The notes beneath the pieces were generated by a model that was not told where the DNA came from, ran no database searches, and saw nothing but the letters and a program-made list of their open reading frames with translations. A stretch of 64,000 nt of DNA from Trematomus loennbergii (Eukaryota > Chordata > Actinopteri > Perciformes > Nototheniidae): NCBI GenBank assembly GCA_012861695.1, contig JAAOOA010000179.1, positions 372,001 to 436,000 of the forward strand. Direction: 5' to 3'. The position numbers and the translations under genes were made by a program. Of this stretch, positions 19,651-37,282 are shown one piece after another (the stretch's first letter is position 1; each line of letters starts with the position of its first letter).

Positions 19651-21298
19651 GGTATCACGGCAAGACGTGAACATGTGACGATCTACCATGCTGGGAGACG
19701 TGAATATGTCACGGTTTCGTCCCTTCAAACGTGACAGTTACACAGTATTGTTAACATGGCCCAACCAGTGGAGAAATACCCGGAAGTGCCAAGCAAATGC
19801 TCTACCAAGACTATTGGTCGGTTTCTATTGTCAAAATTAGATGTTTTTAATTTATTTTTTAATCGTCACACTCGATTTCGCGATTTTCTTGTGGCCCTAG
19901 CTGGTCGACACCTCTGTTAGCAGAAACAAAGGCTACATTAATGTATTAAATCGATGTTAATCCATTTGTGTTGTGGAAATACCGGACGTGACGTTGTATG
20001 ATCGCTTAGCAACTGAACTCCGTGAAAAATAAACACCACTAAGGTTCAAGGGTTTTTGTTATCAGATGCTAGCTACAGTGTAATTTTGGCATTTAAAATC
20101 TTAGACCCCGAGCTCCTCCAACAGTGCAACATAATATAAATAGGACAAAAAAAAAATAAAATAAAGATAAATAAAAAAAATTGTGCAAAATGCACCAATT
20201 TTGGTTCAAATTATGAAACCAGTAGATTCATTCATTTTTGTTGCCCAGCTAAATCGATGTTAATCCATTTTTGTGGTTATGGAATTACTGTACGTTACGT
20301 TGTGCGATCGCGTAGTAAGTGAACACCATGCTACCGATTACTATCCATGACCATGAACGCACCGGACATCGGCAACAACTGCTTGACTTCGCCAAGCAGC
20401 TAATGTGCAGCACCGCATGCCTCCAATATTTGTAATTTTATTGCAAGTAAATTAGTTGTAGTTACATTTTTTTTTAAGCACGAGCTAGCTAAACACATAT
20501 TAGCTTTACTTGACCGGAGATATAGTGCGGTGATGAGTCCTACAACCCAGAAGTGAGTTAGCATTTTACAACTATTGGTTCCCTCGTCTCAGAGTCAATG
20601 GGATTTCTCCAGAGGATTTTGGAAAATAGCTCGAAATAAGATCTGTGGAGAACGAACCTGTTGATAAATGCACGTTTTGTTCAGCCGGATAATCTCCACA
20701 TATCTACCCTACTTTTATAATTTCGAATCATAAATCTAATGGCCAGAAGCAAAATGCTAACGTTATGCTACAGACGAGTACAGCAGGGTCGCACGACTTT
20801 AACGTCACGCCAACTTAACGCCACTCTAAGGTTAGCTGTTCAATTGAAATAAATAAATATCTGAAATAAATGGCAATAAATTGACAGTGAGCAAATAACT
20901 AATTACTTTTAGAAGTACACCAAAACATAACTGCTAACAATATAAATGCTGTGTTGGAAAAAAAGTTAATGTAAGAAAATGTTGAGTTAAATACTTTTGG
21001 CACTGTATATACAAAGCTTGGAAAAATGCCTATTGTGGCTGTCATACTTGCATACAGTGGCAACTAATAGTATTGTGAAGAAATGTCATGACAACAGTCT
21101 ACAGACTGTTACTGCACGCTGATTGTTGTGGTCCTATTTAGGACAAAACGTTCAGAGCTGTCCTTGTTCCAGTCCGCCCCTGATTGGTTAGTGCTTTAAC
21201 TCGTAAATTACCCCCAACGTTAAAGCTTGTTCATGATATGTGAGATTGTAAATTGTCATGCATTCAAAAGTGTTAACTGTATTTTTTTCCTTCAACAG
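19651..21298. other. No gene seen; small repeats only
   Basis: AT-rich tracts near 20140-20190, and a partial direct repeat in which AATCGATGTTAATCCATTT occurs near 19950 and again near 20253 with similar downstream sequence (GTACGTTACGTTGTGCGATC against GGACGTGACGTTGTATGATC). No frame has protein-like composition. Confidence 0.4.
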
Positions 21299-27258
<5,960 letters not shown>

Positions 27259-27483
27259 ACAAAACTGTAACGGAAACTACCGTATGCGTTCCCGTGGGGC
27301 CGCAGCCTTATGCTGCGTTCACACCGGACGCGATGCGAATATTCGCTTCGCTCCAATCGCTCAAGTTTCACCGCGGCTTGCAGTTTGTTTTATCGCGTCA
27401 TTCAAAACAGACATACCGTAACGGACAGTTGAGGTTGTTTACACTTCCATGCAAGATCGTTTTGATTATTTCTGTCGTTGACT

Positions 27484-28797
27484 ATGGAGGATATAACAAC
27501 TATTGCTGCTTTGTACCTTTGGTGGAAGTCCTACAAACGTAGCAACAAACGCCGCTCTGTCTGGGTTCACAATGTAATCAAGCGTCGCACACAGTTTGGT
27601 GAATATCATTGTTTGATCAAGGAACTGCGCCTGGATGACTGCCGTTTCCAGCGGTATTTTAGGATGACCTGTGTCCAGTTTGATGATCTTCTAGCTCGGG
27701 TTGGTGTCAGGATTTCCCTGATGGACACAAACTACAGGCGTTCGCTCTCAGCTGCGGAGCGCCTGTCAATATGTCTCCGGTAAGTTGCTTTGTTTTGTTT
27801 TTTATTAGCGTGTTAATATGAATACAAATATTGAATGAATCTTGCACGTCATGGTGAATCAATGCCACAGCACTATGGATCAAAATGAACTGTTTGTTGT
27901 TATTATTTAATTATAATAAACGTTTAAAAGGGATGCTGAAATAACTCCCATCATGATAGTTTGAATGACTTTGTATACTGCAGGGTAGCTTGTGAATTTA
28001 CTCCAGGTGGAACTAAAGTCTGATTTAACACTTGATTATATTTCACATCATTCATCCACATCTGTAAAATAACTAAAGGTATTAAATACATACCATTTAA
28101 TGTAGCCTACTTAGTTACTTTACACCACTTTTTCAGGTTATGTCTTCATACAACTTTGTTTGATTTATTTTATATATGTTTCTTTTCTTTTGTGCTGCAG
28201 GTACCTCGCTACAGGAGATTCATTCAGGACAATTGCCAACAGCTTCCGTGTTGGTGTCTCAACAGTCTCTACCATCATCCCTGATGTGGCCACTGCTATC
28301 TGGGACTGCCTTGTGGAGGAGTTCATGGCTGTGCCCTCTACAGAGGAGTGGAGGTCAATAGCAGAGAAGTTTGAGGAGCGGTGGAACTTTCCTCTCTGCT
28401 GTGGAGCATTGGATGGGAAACATGTTGTCCTCAAAGCCCCAGAAAACACAGGATCCCAGTTCTTTAATTACAAAGGAACATTCTCACTTGTTCTTTTGGC
28501 AGTTGTGGATGCAGAGCGTTGCTTTCGTGTCATTGATGTTGGGGGCTATGGAAGAACTAGTGATGGTGGCATTCTGGCCAACTCTTGATCAAGCCCTGAA
28601 ATCTGGCTCCCTCCAACTGCCTGCTGGCCTGCCACTCTCAGGAGGTGACCACCTGGGACCCCTGCCACATGTATTTGTTGCAGATGAGGCCTTTCCTCTC
28701 AGGAAAAACCTCATGAGGCCATTCCCTGGGCGCAACCTTCGCAGAGAGCGCAGAATATTTAATTACCGTCTGTCTCGAACTCGGCTTGTTGTAGAGC
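27484..28797 (+). pseudogene. PIF/Harbinger transposase (HARBI1-like, DDE_Tnp_4)
   Basis: Exon 1 is 27484-27779 (MEDITTIAALYLWWKSYKRS) with donor CTCCG|GTAAGT. Exon 2 starts at 28201 after TGCTGCAG; the join reads SICLRYLATGDSFRTIANSF. The helix-turn-helix-like SFRTIANSFRVGVSTVS is followed by the DDE core: CGALDGKHV (first Asp), LLAVVDAE (second Asp), VADEAFPL, then [16 protein letters not shown] near the third acidic residue. A frameshift in ATTCTGGCCAACTCTTGATC (about 28576-28588) breaks the frame. The chain stops at 28796, where a hAT-type end (CAGGGGTCACCAACC) begins. Nothing of the C-terminus is seen afterwards, so the copy is inactive. The transposase cuts at TIRs and inserts at TWA. 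Confidence 0.85.
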
Positions 28798-29970
28798 AGG
28801 GGTCACCAACCTTTTTTAGGGTGAGGGCTACTTTCAAAAGATAAAACAAGTCGGGGGCTACTTTTACTCCTTTTTTTAGTTTTTTGCAGTGTATATATTT
28901 AGCACATTTTAACATTATGATATGCTGACCTTTAACCTTTGTGTGCTGTTTGGGTCTGTGAGACCCGTTTTCAGTGTTTACTAAAAGAACATGTATGCAA
29001 TTTAATTATTTTAACCTGCTTTATTTGGGGGTGGACGGGCCTCACCTCCTCTAGGGGGGTCCTCACCTCCTCTAGGGGGGTCCTCACCTCCTCTAGGGGG
29101 TCGGGGGCCCTCACCTCCTCTAGGGGGGTCGGGGGGCATGCACCCCCGGGAAGATTATTTTTAAATGTTGAAGTGAAAAGCATCAATCTGGTGCACTTTG
29201 AGCACAACATGAATTGATGGAAACAGCTCTCAACACTCAGATGAAAGGGAGCTGTATACTTTTCAATAATCCAAACATCTTTAGAATATGATCACAACCA
29301 ATAACAAATCATTTAAACTGGTTTATTCTTATCTTATGTTGCCTAGTTAGCATTCTTTCTTTTTATTTATGCTTATTTTACTAATCACTCCCCTTTCAAA
29401 CTGTTTTTTGTTTTTTTACTGTCCTATACACATTGGAATGATTTCAGACTGACGGCTTGTGTTAAAAAATAATATAAAAACATATTTGTAAAGTGGGCGG
29501 GACACAAACGGGATTTCGAAAAGAGCGGGGGACATTTCCCCCCTGTCACAGGTGGAAATGACGCCATGCGTGTGTGTGCGTCAAGTGCAATAAATATATA
29601 TGCAAGTTGCAGCACACAGAGTAAAGCTCTGCCCCCCATGTGCTGTATAGGCTGCATGATAGGCTGCTCAATGGGGCTGGGTGCCACATTGCTTTTCTTC
29701 CCGACTGCAACGCTGGTCCCGCAAATCAAGCAAGAACGTGATTGGTCGATATTCATTGTGGGGGTGGGGGGAGGAGGGTGTTAGATAGATATAGAGTTGT
29801 AGTAAGTAGATAGAGTTCGCTATGATTTAGGTTTTGTTAATTCATAGGGTAGATTCTTTTAATTACATTTCCTTTTTTGTTTTGTGTATTTTATACATTT
29901 TGGATTTGCTTGGCGAGCTATTTTTAGAACATGCCCCGCGGGCGACTTAGCCAGCCTCGGGGGACCTATT
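28796..29970. mobile_element. hAT-type insertion inside the Harbinger element
   Basis: The left end CAGGGGTCACCAACCTTTTT is a typical hAT terminus and interrupts the transposase reading. The probable far part is near 29930-29970 (CATGCCCCGCGGGCGACTTA), but no inverse of the left end or 8-bp duplication was found. Internal text includes a CpG-poor spacer and the minisatellite at 29035-29135. The right boundary is therefore a guess. Confidence 0.45.
29035..29135. repeat. Short G-rich minisatellite
   Basis: Four to five units of CCTCACCTCCTCTAGGGGGG with GTCGGGGG spacers. Runs of six G on one strand make quadruplex formation plausible. Confidence 0.85.
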
Positions 29971-30303
29971 TAAATATAAATAAATTATTGTAATATTGTC
30001 GCACCTCGTCTCCACTCTCAGGTTTTGTTATATGTGACACTTATATTTCTAGAAAGGATTATATGTGACTAGGAATACTAAAGTTAGTTACTTTACACTA
30101 CTGTGCACAATACAATCACCTTAATTACATTATTGATTATGTGATGACCATAAAGAAACCTAAAGAAAAGTATGTGATGGCGAAAGAATAAAGGAACATA
30201 CGTGGGTAACATTAAACAAAGTTTTATTATCAATTTAAATATAAACTATATACAATGATTATAAATATTTTTAAAAAGCCTGGTTTGTTCCCTTCAAAGA
30301 TTG

Positions 30304-31544
30304 TCAACCCATGGCAGGTAATCTATAAAAATTTAGCACAACTGTGCTTGCTTCATAAATTAATCTATGTATTTCAAACTTCACAAAGTTCTTCTGCTGC
30401 GTTGGCAGTCTTTGAAGGGAAGGAAGCAGGCTTTGGAGGAAATGCTCATCCTCCGAGAGTGGGGCAGGCAGAGCACCGGACCCCCGTGTCAGGGCCTCAA
30501 GGAGGCGTTCATGCACCTCATTTTCATTGTTTACATTCCTGGGCCTTTTTCTTCCTGCATGACAAAAACAAATAGCATTTTTTAGTGAAGGTACAGCAAT
30601 GCATCAATACAATAAAATGCAATCAAAACTGTCATTTACAGTTTACATACCCCTTGGTGCTCTGCCTACAACACTAGGTCCTGCAGGGGCATCAGTGGAT
30701 CAGTGGGGACAGCAGGAGGGGCATCAGGGGCATCATCATGCTCCTCTGCCTCACTGCCCTCTGAAAACTCATGTTCATCTGTAAATATTGAAAATATAAG
30801 AAAGATGTATTTTGTATTCCATTGAGGCAAATATAATAATGAGATAGTAAAATGGAACAGGTAATGTAATTCTAGATTTTGTGAGAATACAACTTTTTAC
30901 AATTGCACTTGTATTATTATAATTACTTATTGATAAATTAAGCAGTTTAGCCTTGATATTCTCTTAAACTTTGATTTTTAAATTTTTTTTGTAGATATTC
31001 TGTATGACTTTCCTATGCAGTGTGAATGAGTGTCTCCACTTGTCAACCAACCTCTTCCGTCTGCTCCCTGTGCTTCACCTCCATATTCTGAGGTCCTGTC
31101 TTCCTCGACTCCATATTGCTGGTGGTTTTTCTCGGGGTAACAAATGGGTCGAGGAAGGACCGCAGAGTATCTCCACTTTTTATTGGTCCCTGCTGCTGAC
31201 CCACTCCTCCTATCCTTCTCCCTCTTCCTTTCTTTCACATACGTGTCCCTCATACTCTTCCATTTCTTTCGGCATACCTCCTCTGACAAGAAAAAAACGT
31301 TTACAAACGGTAACTTTTAACCGTTATCTGCCGTTAAACCAGCGGTTGAGCTAACTTGGTTAATGCTAAATCTGTAATCAAGCAAACAACGGATGTATAT
31401 TTTGTATAACTTACCAGGTATGCCTACTTCCTCGCTTATTTTCCTCCATGCGAGCTCTTTCTTGTTGCGGTCCCGGTAGATATACGACATTGTATCATAT
31501 ATCTCCGGGAACCCACTGACAGCAACAACGATTTTCTCTTCCAT
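30304..31544 (-). pseudogene. MADF-BESS protein of the Harbinger element
   Basis: Read on the minus strand. Exon 1 is 31544-31415 (MEEKIVVAVSGFPEIYDTMS ... ISEEVGIP) with donor GTAAGT. Exon 2 starts at 31282 (EEVCRKKWKSMRDTYVKERK ... KKWRYSAVL), the MADF trihelix. Exon 3 is about 30778-30651 (acidic DEHEFSEGSEAEEHDDAPDA). Exon 4 is 30554-30304 (RKKRPRNVNNENEVHERLLE, then EDEHFLQSLLPSLQRL and KFEIHRLIYEAS, the BESS motif). After SAVL the reading must shift frame to give FLDPFVTPRKTTSN, and exon 3 ends in a TAG, so the copy is probably dead. MADF proteins bind DNA and bring the Harbinger transposase to the nucleus and TIRs. It is convergent with the transposase. Confidence 0.75.
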
Positions 31545-31763
31545 CTTTACAACTGATCAACAGCAGGACGTCAGAGGGACGTCAGAGGGAATCCCAACGC
31601 TGATTGGCTTTCGCGAGAACGCGCCATGTGAATTTGACGCCCGAGTTGAAAAAATGGAACTCTCACGTTTGACGCAGCACCGTTCAATCGCGTGATTCGC
31701 GCCGCGTCCACCGCTTCATGCGCGCCGTCGGAGCGAATTTGCGTCTGTCCGCGTCTCTGCATT

Positions 31764-31888
31764 GACCCACTCAGTAATGACAGTTACCTCGGGGTCACAG
31801 CGCATTATTTTGACCCACAGTGGGAACTTCAGTCTCATGCTTTGACAGTTATGAAACAGAGGAGCGCCATTTCGCCGACAACTGCGCC

Positions 31889-31890
<2 letters not shown>
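31764..31890 (+). pseudogene. ZBED-type hAT transposase fragment
   Basis: DPLSNDSYLGVTAHYFDPQW, then ELQSHALTVMK and, after a one-base shift, TEERHFADNCA. This is the start of the catalytic region of ZBED/hAT transposases (SYLGVTAH and HFADNCAE motifs). It is cut at both ends: on the left by the Harbinger border, on the right by a (CA)n tract. Confidence 0.75.

Positions 31891-31983
<93 letters not shown>
31890..31983. repeat. (CA)n microsatellite
   Basis: About 92 bp of pure CA directly after the codons for NCA of the hAT fragment. Confidence 0.95.
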
Positions 31984-31985
<2 letters not shown>

Positions 31986-32159
31986 TGTATTGTATGAGAG
32001 GTTCCAGGTTGTTGTGTTTAATATTCATGAAAATATTTGTCATTGTTCAAATGATAATAAACAAACATTTGCATAAAGCATATTTGTCCACTCGTATGTT
32101 GATAAGAGTATTCAAAACTTGACAAATATTCCTCTAAGGTACATTTAGAACAGATAAAA

Positions 32160-32240
32160 TATGTGCGATTAATTTGCGATTAATCGTGAATAACTATTGA
32201 CAATCATGCGATTAATCGCGATTAAATATATCAGCCCTAA
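32160..32240. mobile_element. hAT 3' terminus
   Basis: GCGATTAATCGCGATTAAAT followed by ATATCAGCCCTA is the inverse of a common hAT start (TAGGGCTGATAT ...). Together with the transposase fragment at 31764 it may mark the two surviving ends of one element. Confidence 0.5.
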
Positions 32241-32717
32241 TATATATATATATTGCACATGGTTTGTATTTAACAACAAGGGGTGTCATAGTCTGTGTTG
32301 TAGTGTGTGATATTGGTATTTATGGAAACATTTTACACCTTTCCATCAAGTATTATACGTTTTAGTTACTTGTTGTGGGTTACTTAACATGAATAATCAC
32401 AGTTACTATCCTTTTACTCCATCACATTTCAAAGAGAAATAGGCTATCGTTATTTTAACTCCACCACAGTAATCCATCATCAGCTTTACTTTTGAGATAA
32501 AGATTTAACTCACAATTGATCAGAACAGGCTTCAAAACATATATTTTTATATATTACCAAATGGTTTCATATACAACCCACACAAGTATCATGCTAAATG
32601 AAGCTCTGTTGCTTGGATATCACTAGATCCTGTTACATCAGCGTAATATAAAAGTACATAACGATTGATGTGTAATTTAGCATAATTACTAGCTAGCCGC
32701 GGCCGCCTCGTTAATAT
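32241..32717. other. No gene seen
   Basis: AT-rich, starting with a short (AT)n. No open frame, repeat boundary or motif stands out. Confidence 0.4.
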
Positions 32718-33013
32718 CAAAAATCTATCATATAACAATCCAGTACCATGGTGTCATGAACTCGCTGTGCTGTGACTTGTACGCAAATTGACGTGCTTGA
32801 TGTGAACGAGCCTTTTGGGGGGCGTGGTTAAAGTTGCGCATGCTTTATGAGCGCACATAAAGGTACTTCTCAGGCATGACGGGTAATCTGTGACGTTTCG
32901 CTCTCTCAAAAGTTGGGCCATTTTGGCTTCATGCGCCAATGAGCAACTCTCATAGGAATGAATGAGGCCCCGCCTCCCACGCTGTATCCAGTTCTTATTA
33001 TATCATAGATTTA
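32718..33013. mobile_element. Candidate MITE with imperfect TIRs
   Basis: AATCTATCATATAACAATCC at the left resembles the inverse of GTATCCAGTTCTTATTATAT + CATAGATT at the right. The interior (CTTTTGGGGGGCGTGGTTAA, GAATGAGGCCCCGCCTCCCA) is GC-rich and non-coding. The ends match only in part and no clear target duplication was found. Confidence 0.45.
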
Positions 33014-33037
33014 ACCATGATCCATGTGTGTGTCCGC

Positions 33038-33215
33038 AGGCAGCTCTGCCCACAGCATGCAGGTGAAAACCAGCATGCTGTTGGCTCGCTGCAGCCACGG
33101 CTCAGTGGAGGCCAACGGGCTCATATACGTGTGTGGAGGCACGGTGGGCAACAACATATCTTGCAGGGTCCTCAATAACTGAGGTTTACGACCCCAGCAC
33201 TCAAAAGTCAGTCAA
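33038..33215 (+). pseudogene. Kelch-repeat exon fragment (KLHL-like)
   Basis: After an acceptor-like GTGTGTGTCCGCAG (ending about 33040), the frame reads AHSMQVKTSMLLARCSHGSV, then EANGLIYVCGGTVGNNISCR and VLNN. A two-base loss follows, then EVYDPSTQK in another frame. The IYVCGG and EVYDP motifs are the core of a kelch blade of KLHL-type ubiquitin-ligase adaptors. Neither flank continues the gene. The retained splice acceptor shows that it came from genomic DNA and not from an mRNA. The exact parent gene cannot be named. Confidence 0.6.
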
Positions 33216-34175
33216 ACAAAAATGATTCAGAATTATACAGCAAAACGGAGGAAAAGTATATGCATAACAATATCAAATCGATTTTGTTTGGTGAGAATCC
33301 CAAAGTCTCAGTAGAAATGATAACAGCCACCAGTTCAAATTGACAAGAACAACATTTTTATTTTGACTAATGTGACCAACATTTTGATGAATGAAATCTC
33401 TTTATAACCGCTAGAGCCAATGAAATCTCTTTATAACCGCTAGAGCCAATGGAATCGAGGGAAAGTTATATACACACCAAAACGTTAACAAATAAGGAGT
33501 GAGAGTGACGCGTTACCAAAACCGGAAGCTGCATACACTCTGGTGGCTACCATTAGCAGCTAACTTTTCCGCTCCGATTTTTACATAAAAAATGGAATTA
33601 TGGATTATAAATAATTTTTTAAAAGGCACAGGTACATTATCAACCTATGGATCAACAGTTGTAGAATTTTTTTTTTTCCGTTTTAATGCCATTGAAAACG
33701 TCTTTTGACCTAATTGACAGCTACGGTGAGACGATCTGCCGTAAAAGCTCCGTAAAGGTACGTGTTGTGATGTCTGTGTTTGCTTCCCCTGTCGCAAGTT
33801 GGGATCGCTCAGTGATGATACTATACCTAAATAATCAGTGGAGTCTCAGCTTTAATCGGCTATATTGTATGTGCAGCTACGATAAGTAATAAGGGTATCT
33901 TTATCTTGAATTGTGTGCCGCAGTGCGTTAGAATTTTTTCGCTCAGGGGTCATTTAGACGCTTCTTATGAGACTTGTGTTTTGTTTTGGTAAAAATGGTT
34001 CATATCTTCAGTTAGCTGAGATTCTTCGCGTTAATCTGGTGCTACACATTAATAGTTTCATAAATGTTAAGAAGCCCTGAGACATTATCTCGAAAAAAAA
34101 ACGGTGGGAGGGGTCCAATGGGGGGACCGCCGTGCTTAAGAGGTTAAGCACTCTTTTTCAAAAAGCACCATACCA
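33216..34175. other. No gene seen; one 29-bp tandem duplication
   Basis: ATGAAATCTCTTTATAACCG + CTAGAGCCA occurs twice in a row at about 33393-33450. Otherwise no protein-like frame. A G-rich stretch GTGGGAGGGGTCCAATGGGG lies near 34103. Confidence 0.5.
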
Positions 34176-35410
34176 TCATTTATCAAAATGATATATTATC
34201 TTACCATCATCTACTTCAATTAAAGCACATCCTTCCACATACTCCACCACAAAAACATCTTTCCCGTTATATAGAAATAACATTTCCAAGACCCTTTTAA
34301 TATTTCTCTTCATTATGTCCCACACTTCATTCTCCCCTCATAATGGGCAGCATTTCTTTGTATTTTCACATCTTGCCTGACTAAGACACATATTCAATAA
34401 CCCAACATTAGACCCATCCATTTTCCCATTCATACCAAATAGCCACAGCTCCTTCCATTGCAAACATTTAATCACCCTTACATCCCAACATCTACATATC
34501 ATTTCTTTTAATTTCCCAAAAAATACCTTTAATTTATTACACTCAAAAAACTCATGCATACAATTCTCCACTTCCACTCTACAAACATCACATTCTCTCC
34601 TCACCTCTTTGTCAACCATACTTATTACCAAATTATTAAATACCCTATTGTGTCTTAAAAGAAAAGAAAATTGCTCACATTCTATACTATTGCCTTTCAC
34701 ACCCAGATTCATCCATATCTTTCTCACGTCCATTCCACCCACCACTTTTTCTGATGCTGGTCTCCTCACATTTCCCATCCCAAGAATTTTATAAATCCTC
34801 TTAGTACTTAAATCCCCCAGTTTCATCCCTTCACCCACATCACCCACATATAACACCACATCACTTTCCACACTCCCCACATTCTCACTCTCAGTCATTC
34901 TCCTCCATTCCCCCGGCATTCCTTCCTTTATACTCTCTAATAAACTCTCTGCTGTCCATTTCCCCATTAACAAATCCCCTCCTCTAACCTCATCAATAAT
35001 CACCTGTGCCCTCATAAAACCCGGAACATATTCGTACACTAATCCCTTACAACCCTAAACCCCGCCCTCCATATTGGCAAATTAAACATTACCTTCCCTT
35101 CTTTTAAGATCATTTTATTTAGAAAAATCGGTTTCATCCACACCTGCTTCCTATTCACACAATCATACCTAACATTCACCAAAAACTCTCCCCAAGCACT
35201 CATCACTTCCCCTTGAAAATCACTCATCCCACTCATCCACCCTTTCTTAAAACACATACAAATACCACTATCCCACACCCCCTACCTTTATTTATACTAT
35301 CCTTCAAGAACACTTTCCAAACATGATCAACTTTCTTATTTAAATATTTGATCATGGTTTTAACTCTCATTACCAAGGCTCTATCCACTGCGCCACACGC
35401 CTCCCATAAA
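34176..35410 (-). pseudogene. C-terminal part of an L1/Tx1-like LINE ORF2
   Basis: On the minus strand the reading starts near 35410 (EACGAVDRALVMRVKTMIKY) and continues LNKKVDHVWKVFLKDSINKG. After frameshifts near 35280 and 35040 come FQGEVMSAWGEFLVNVRYDC and later CDVCRVEVENCMHEFFECNK. The last is the CxxC...HxxxxC knuckle found at the C-terminus of many L1/Tx1-clade ORF2 proteins. It ends with CALIEVDDGKIIYHFDK and a stop at 34176. The reverse-transcriptase core and the 5' part are missing, as expected for a 5'-truncated retrotransposon. Confidence 0.6.
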
Positions 35411-35430
35411 TATAAGAGTACAGTGCGTTA

Positions 35431-36403
35431 TAGAGTGGCGAAGTCACACCCATCTACTTCCGGTCCATGGGACCTTATTTCGGAAAAATAATGTATTGAA
35501 GTCAATGGAGAGAGAAAACTTATCTCTCGATCCCGTTTGAATTGAGCCATGAATTACACATATGATGTTTGTCAATCTTAAAAAATCATTTCCATGTCAA
35601 AAAAGTCACAGTTTGTCGTAAAACTGTTGAAATATAAGACTATGAAAAATACGCAACTAGAAAGACTACAAATCCCAGAGTCGCGTAAGTGATGTCACAA
35701 TTGTTTTCCTCCACTAAGAGATAGCTAAGATCAGCGCCATATAGATATAATCTATCTATATGGCGCTGGCTAAGATAAGATAACTTTAACAAGATGCCTG
35801 TGTGCTTAGTACCAGGTTGTTATCATACCAGCAATGGGTCTTGCTCGTTCTTTGCTTCCCGTCTGATGAAAGGACCAGGAGTGGCTGATCAAGCTAGCTA
35901 CCTAGCTAGTAGCTAGCACGTTAGTTAGCATTACAGCCTTGTCATTTTATTAGCCTTAACATGAAGTAACATTAAGTAACCCAAAATGTTAAACAGTAAG
36001 AGTAGTAGTCATATTTCGTGAACCTTTGAAGAGTACTGTCACCGGTGTGGTCATTCTATAATACACAATTTAAGCCCGGGGGAGAAATGCTAACGCTAAC
36101 GCTAGCGATCTTTTCTACTTCATGCTATCTGCACAAATGGTTGACATTAAACATTAAAACGACCAGGCAGTTCAGAGAGAATCAAAGGAAGGCAGGCAGC
36201 AGCTTTGCATGACTTTCTTCAGGACGTGTTTCATTGTGGTGATAGTGAGGGTAGTCAATCGTTTTGTTGACAGACAGTAGTGACGGCCATCTTGGTGACG
36301 TGTGTTGTTGACCAGAGATGTAGTTCATTGAGCGTTTCACACAAACAAATGTGTTACTTCACAGTTTTACGACACTTTTTTTTTTTTTGACTTGCAAAAT
36401 TAT
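35431..36403. mobile_element. TIR element B, copy 1 (right end missing)
   Basis: It starts TAGAGTGGCGAAGTCACACC and is nearly collinear with 49688-50828 up to GACTTGCAAAATTAT. After that it diverges, so the right inverted repeat is lost. It contains a hairpin: AGCGCCATATAGATA (about 35732-35746) against TATCTATATGGCGCT. The insertion lies just upstream of the LINE 5' truncation point. No transposase is visible. Confidence 0.8.
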
Positions 36404-37274
36404 CACAGCCATTGGTGAATTTATGTCACGAGTGGGAGCTCTCGTTTTTTGCCAATAATCTAGTTATTAAACAGTTCAAGAGTCCTTCATTTGCTTCGTC
36501 TTGATCCGTAGATCTGTTTTGATGGGACGTTTTTTTTCGGTGGCGGATTGTTTGCCATTCTCGCACATTTCCACCCGCGGTATGCAGTCGAGGCTAGTCT
36601 TTTTAGACTGGGCCTCATCTGGAGATATCATTTGATCTATCGATTGTCCCACACTGTAAAAACTGTGACTGGGGTCAATTCATTTTAAATAAATAATTTG
36701 TAGTAGCCTTTACATAATAAAAAAGACTTTGTGCATTTAGGAATCACATTGAGCTGAATTCAACAAACTTAATACGTAAAATCAGCTGTGACATTTTGAG
36801 TAGAAATTATTAAATTTGATGAGAGCCTAAAAATGCAGAAAATGAATAGAAGTTACTCATTGGGAGCTCTTTAGTTCTAATCTCTTCACACTCCCGCCCA
36901 TTTCGCACCACATTGAAGTTCTTCACTTGCTGCCACAGCCCACAGCAGTTTGCTGCTTCGTCAAAGCTAAGAACTGTTAATTGTTGTAAGTTAACTGACA
37001 TTTTTTAACCAAGTTGATGTAGCAGTTTAACATTGTTTTGGGCTATTGCTTAACAAACATGCCAACTGTATTGCATTTTTAGGAAAAACCTAAAACCACA
37101 TTAAGCTGAGGGATGAAAGTTGGTGATTTAGTCCTCTTTATGTTTTTTGCAAGGACTGAAAAAAGCTTGATACAATGCCACACTTATTATTCATGTCTTA
37201 ATGTTCCACGGTAATGTTGTGACTTTTAAGACACCAGGTAATGTTTTTCGACTTTTACTCTAAAGTCGCCTAAG
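36404..37274. other. No gene seen
   Basis: Includes ACACTGTAAAAACTGTGACT at about 36650, resembling a fish DNA-transposon end, without a partner. The stretch 36860-36990 is mildly open on the minus strand but has no recognisable motif. Confidence 0.35.
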
Positions 37275-37282
37275 TATCCACC

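Larger units (their letters stand above)
27309..31760. mobile_element. PIF/Harbinger element with both genes
   Basis: The left boundary region TGCTGCGTTCACACCGGACG follows TTA at 27309-27311 or nearby. The right side near 31730-31755 (GGAGCGAATTTGCGTCTGTC) only loosely matches the inverse of the left inner end, so the right limit is approximate. Inside are a DDE transposase (+, 27484-28797) and a MADF-BESS protein (-, 30304-31544), the two-protein set of Harbinger elements. A hAT insertion interrupts the transposase at about 28796. It lies 50 bp after the last exon of the chain ending at 27258. Confidence 0.75.

Noticed and set aside
32700..32710. CGCGGCCGC (NotI-like) island
   Set aside because: Single rare-cutter site, no CpG island around it.
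35355..35412. tRNA box A match on the minus strand (GTGGCGCAGTGGATAGAGCC)
   Set aside because: No box B follows, and the same bases read in frame as ACGAVDRALVMRVKT continuous with the LINE protein, so coding explains them better.
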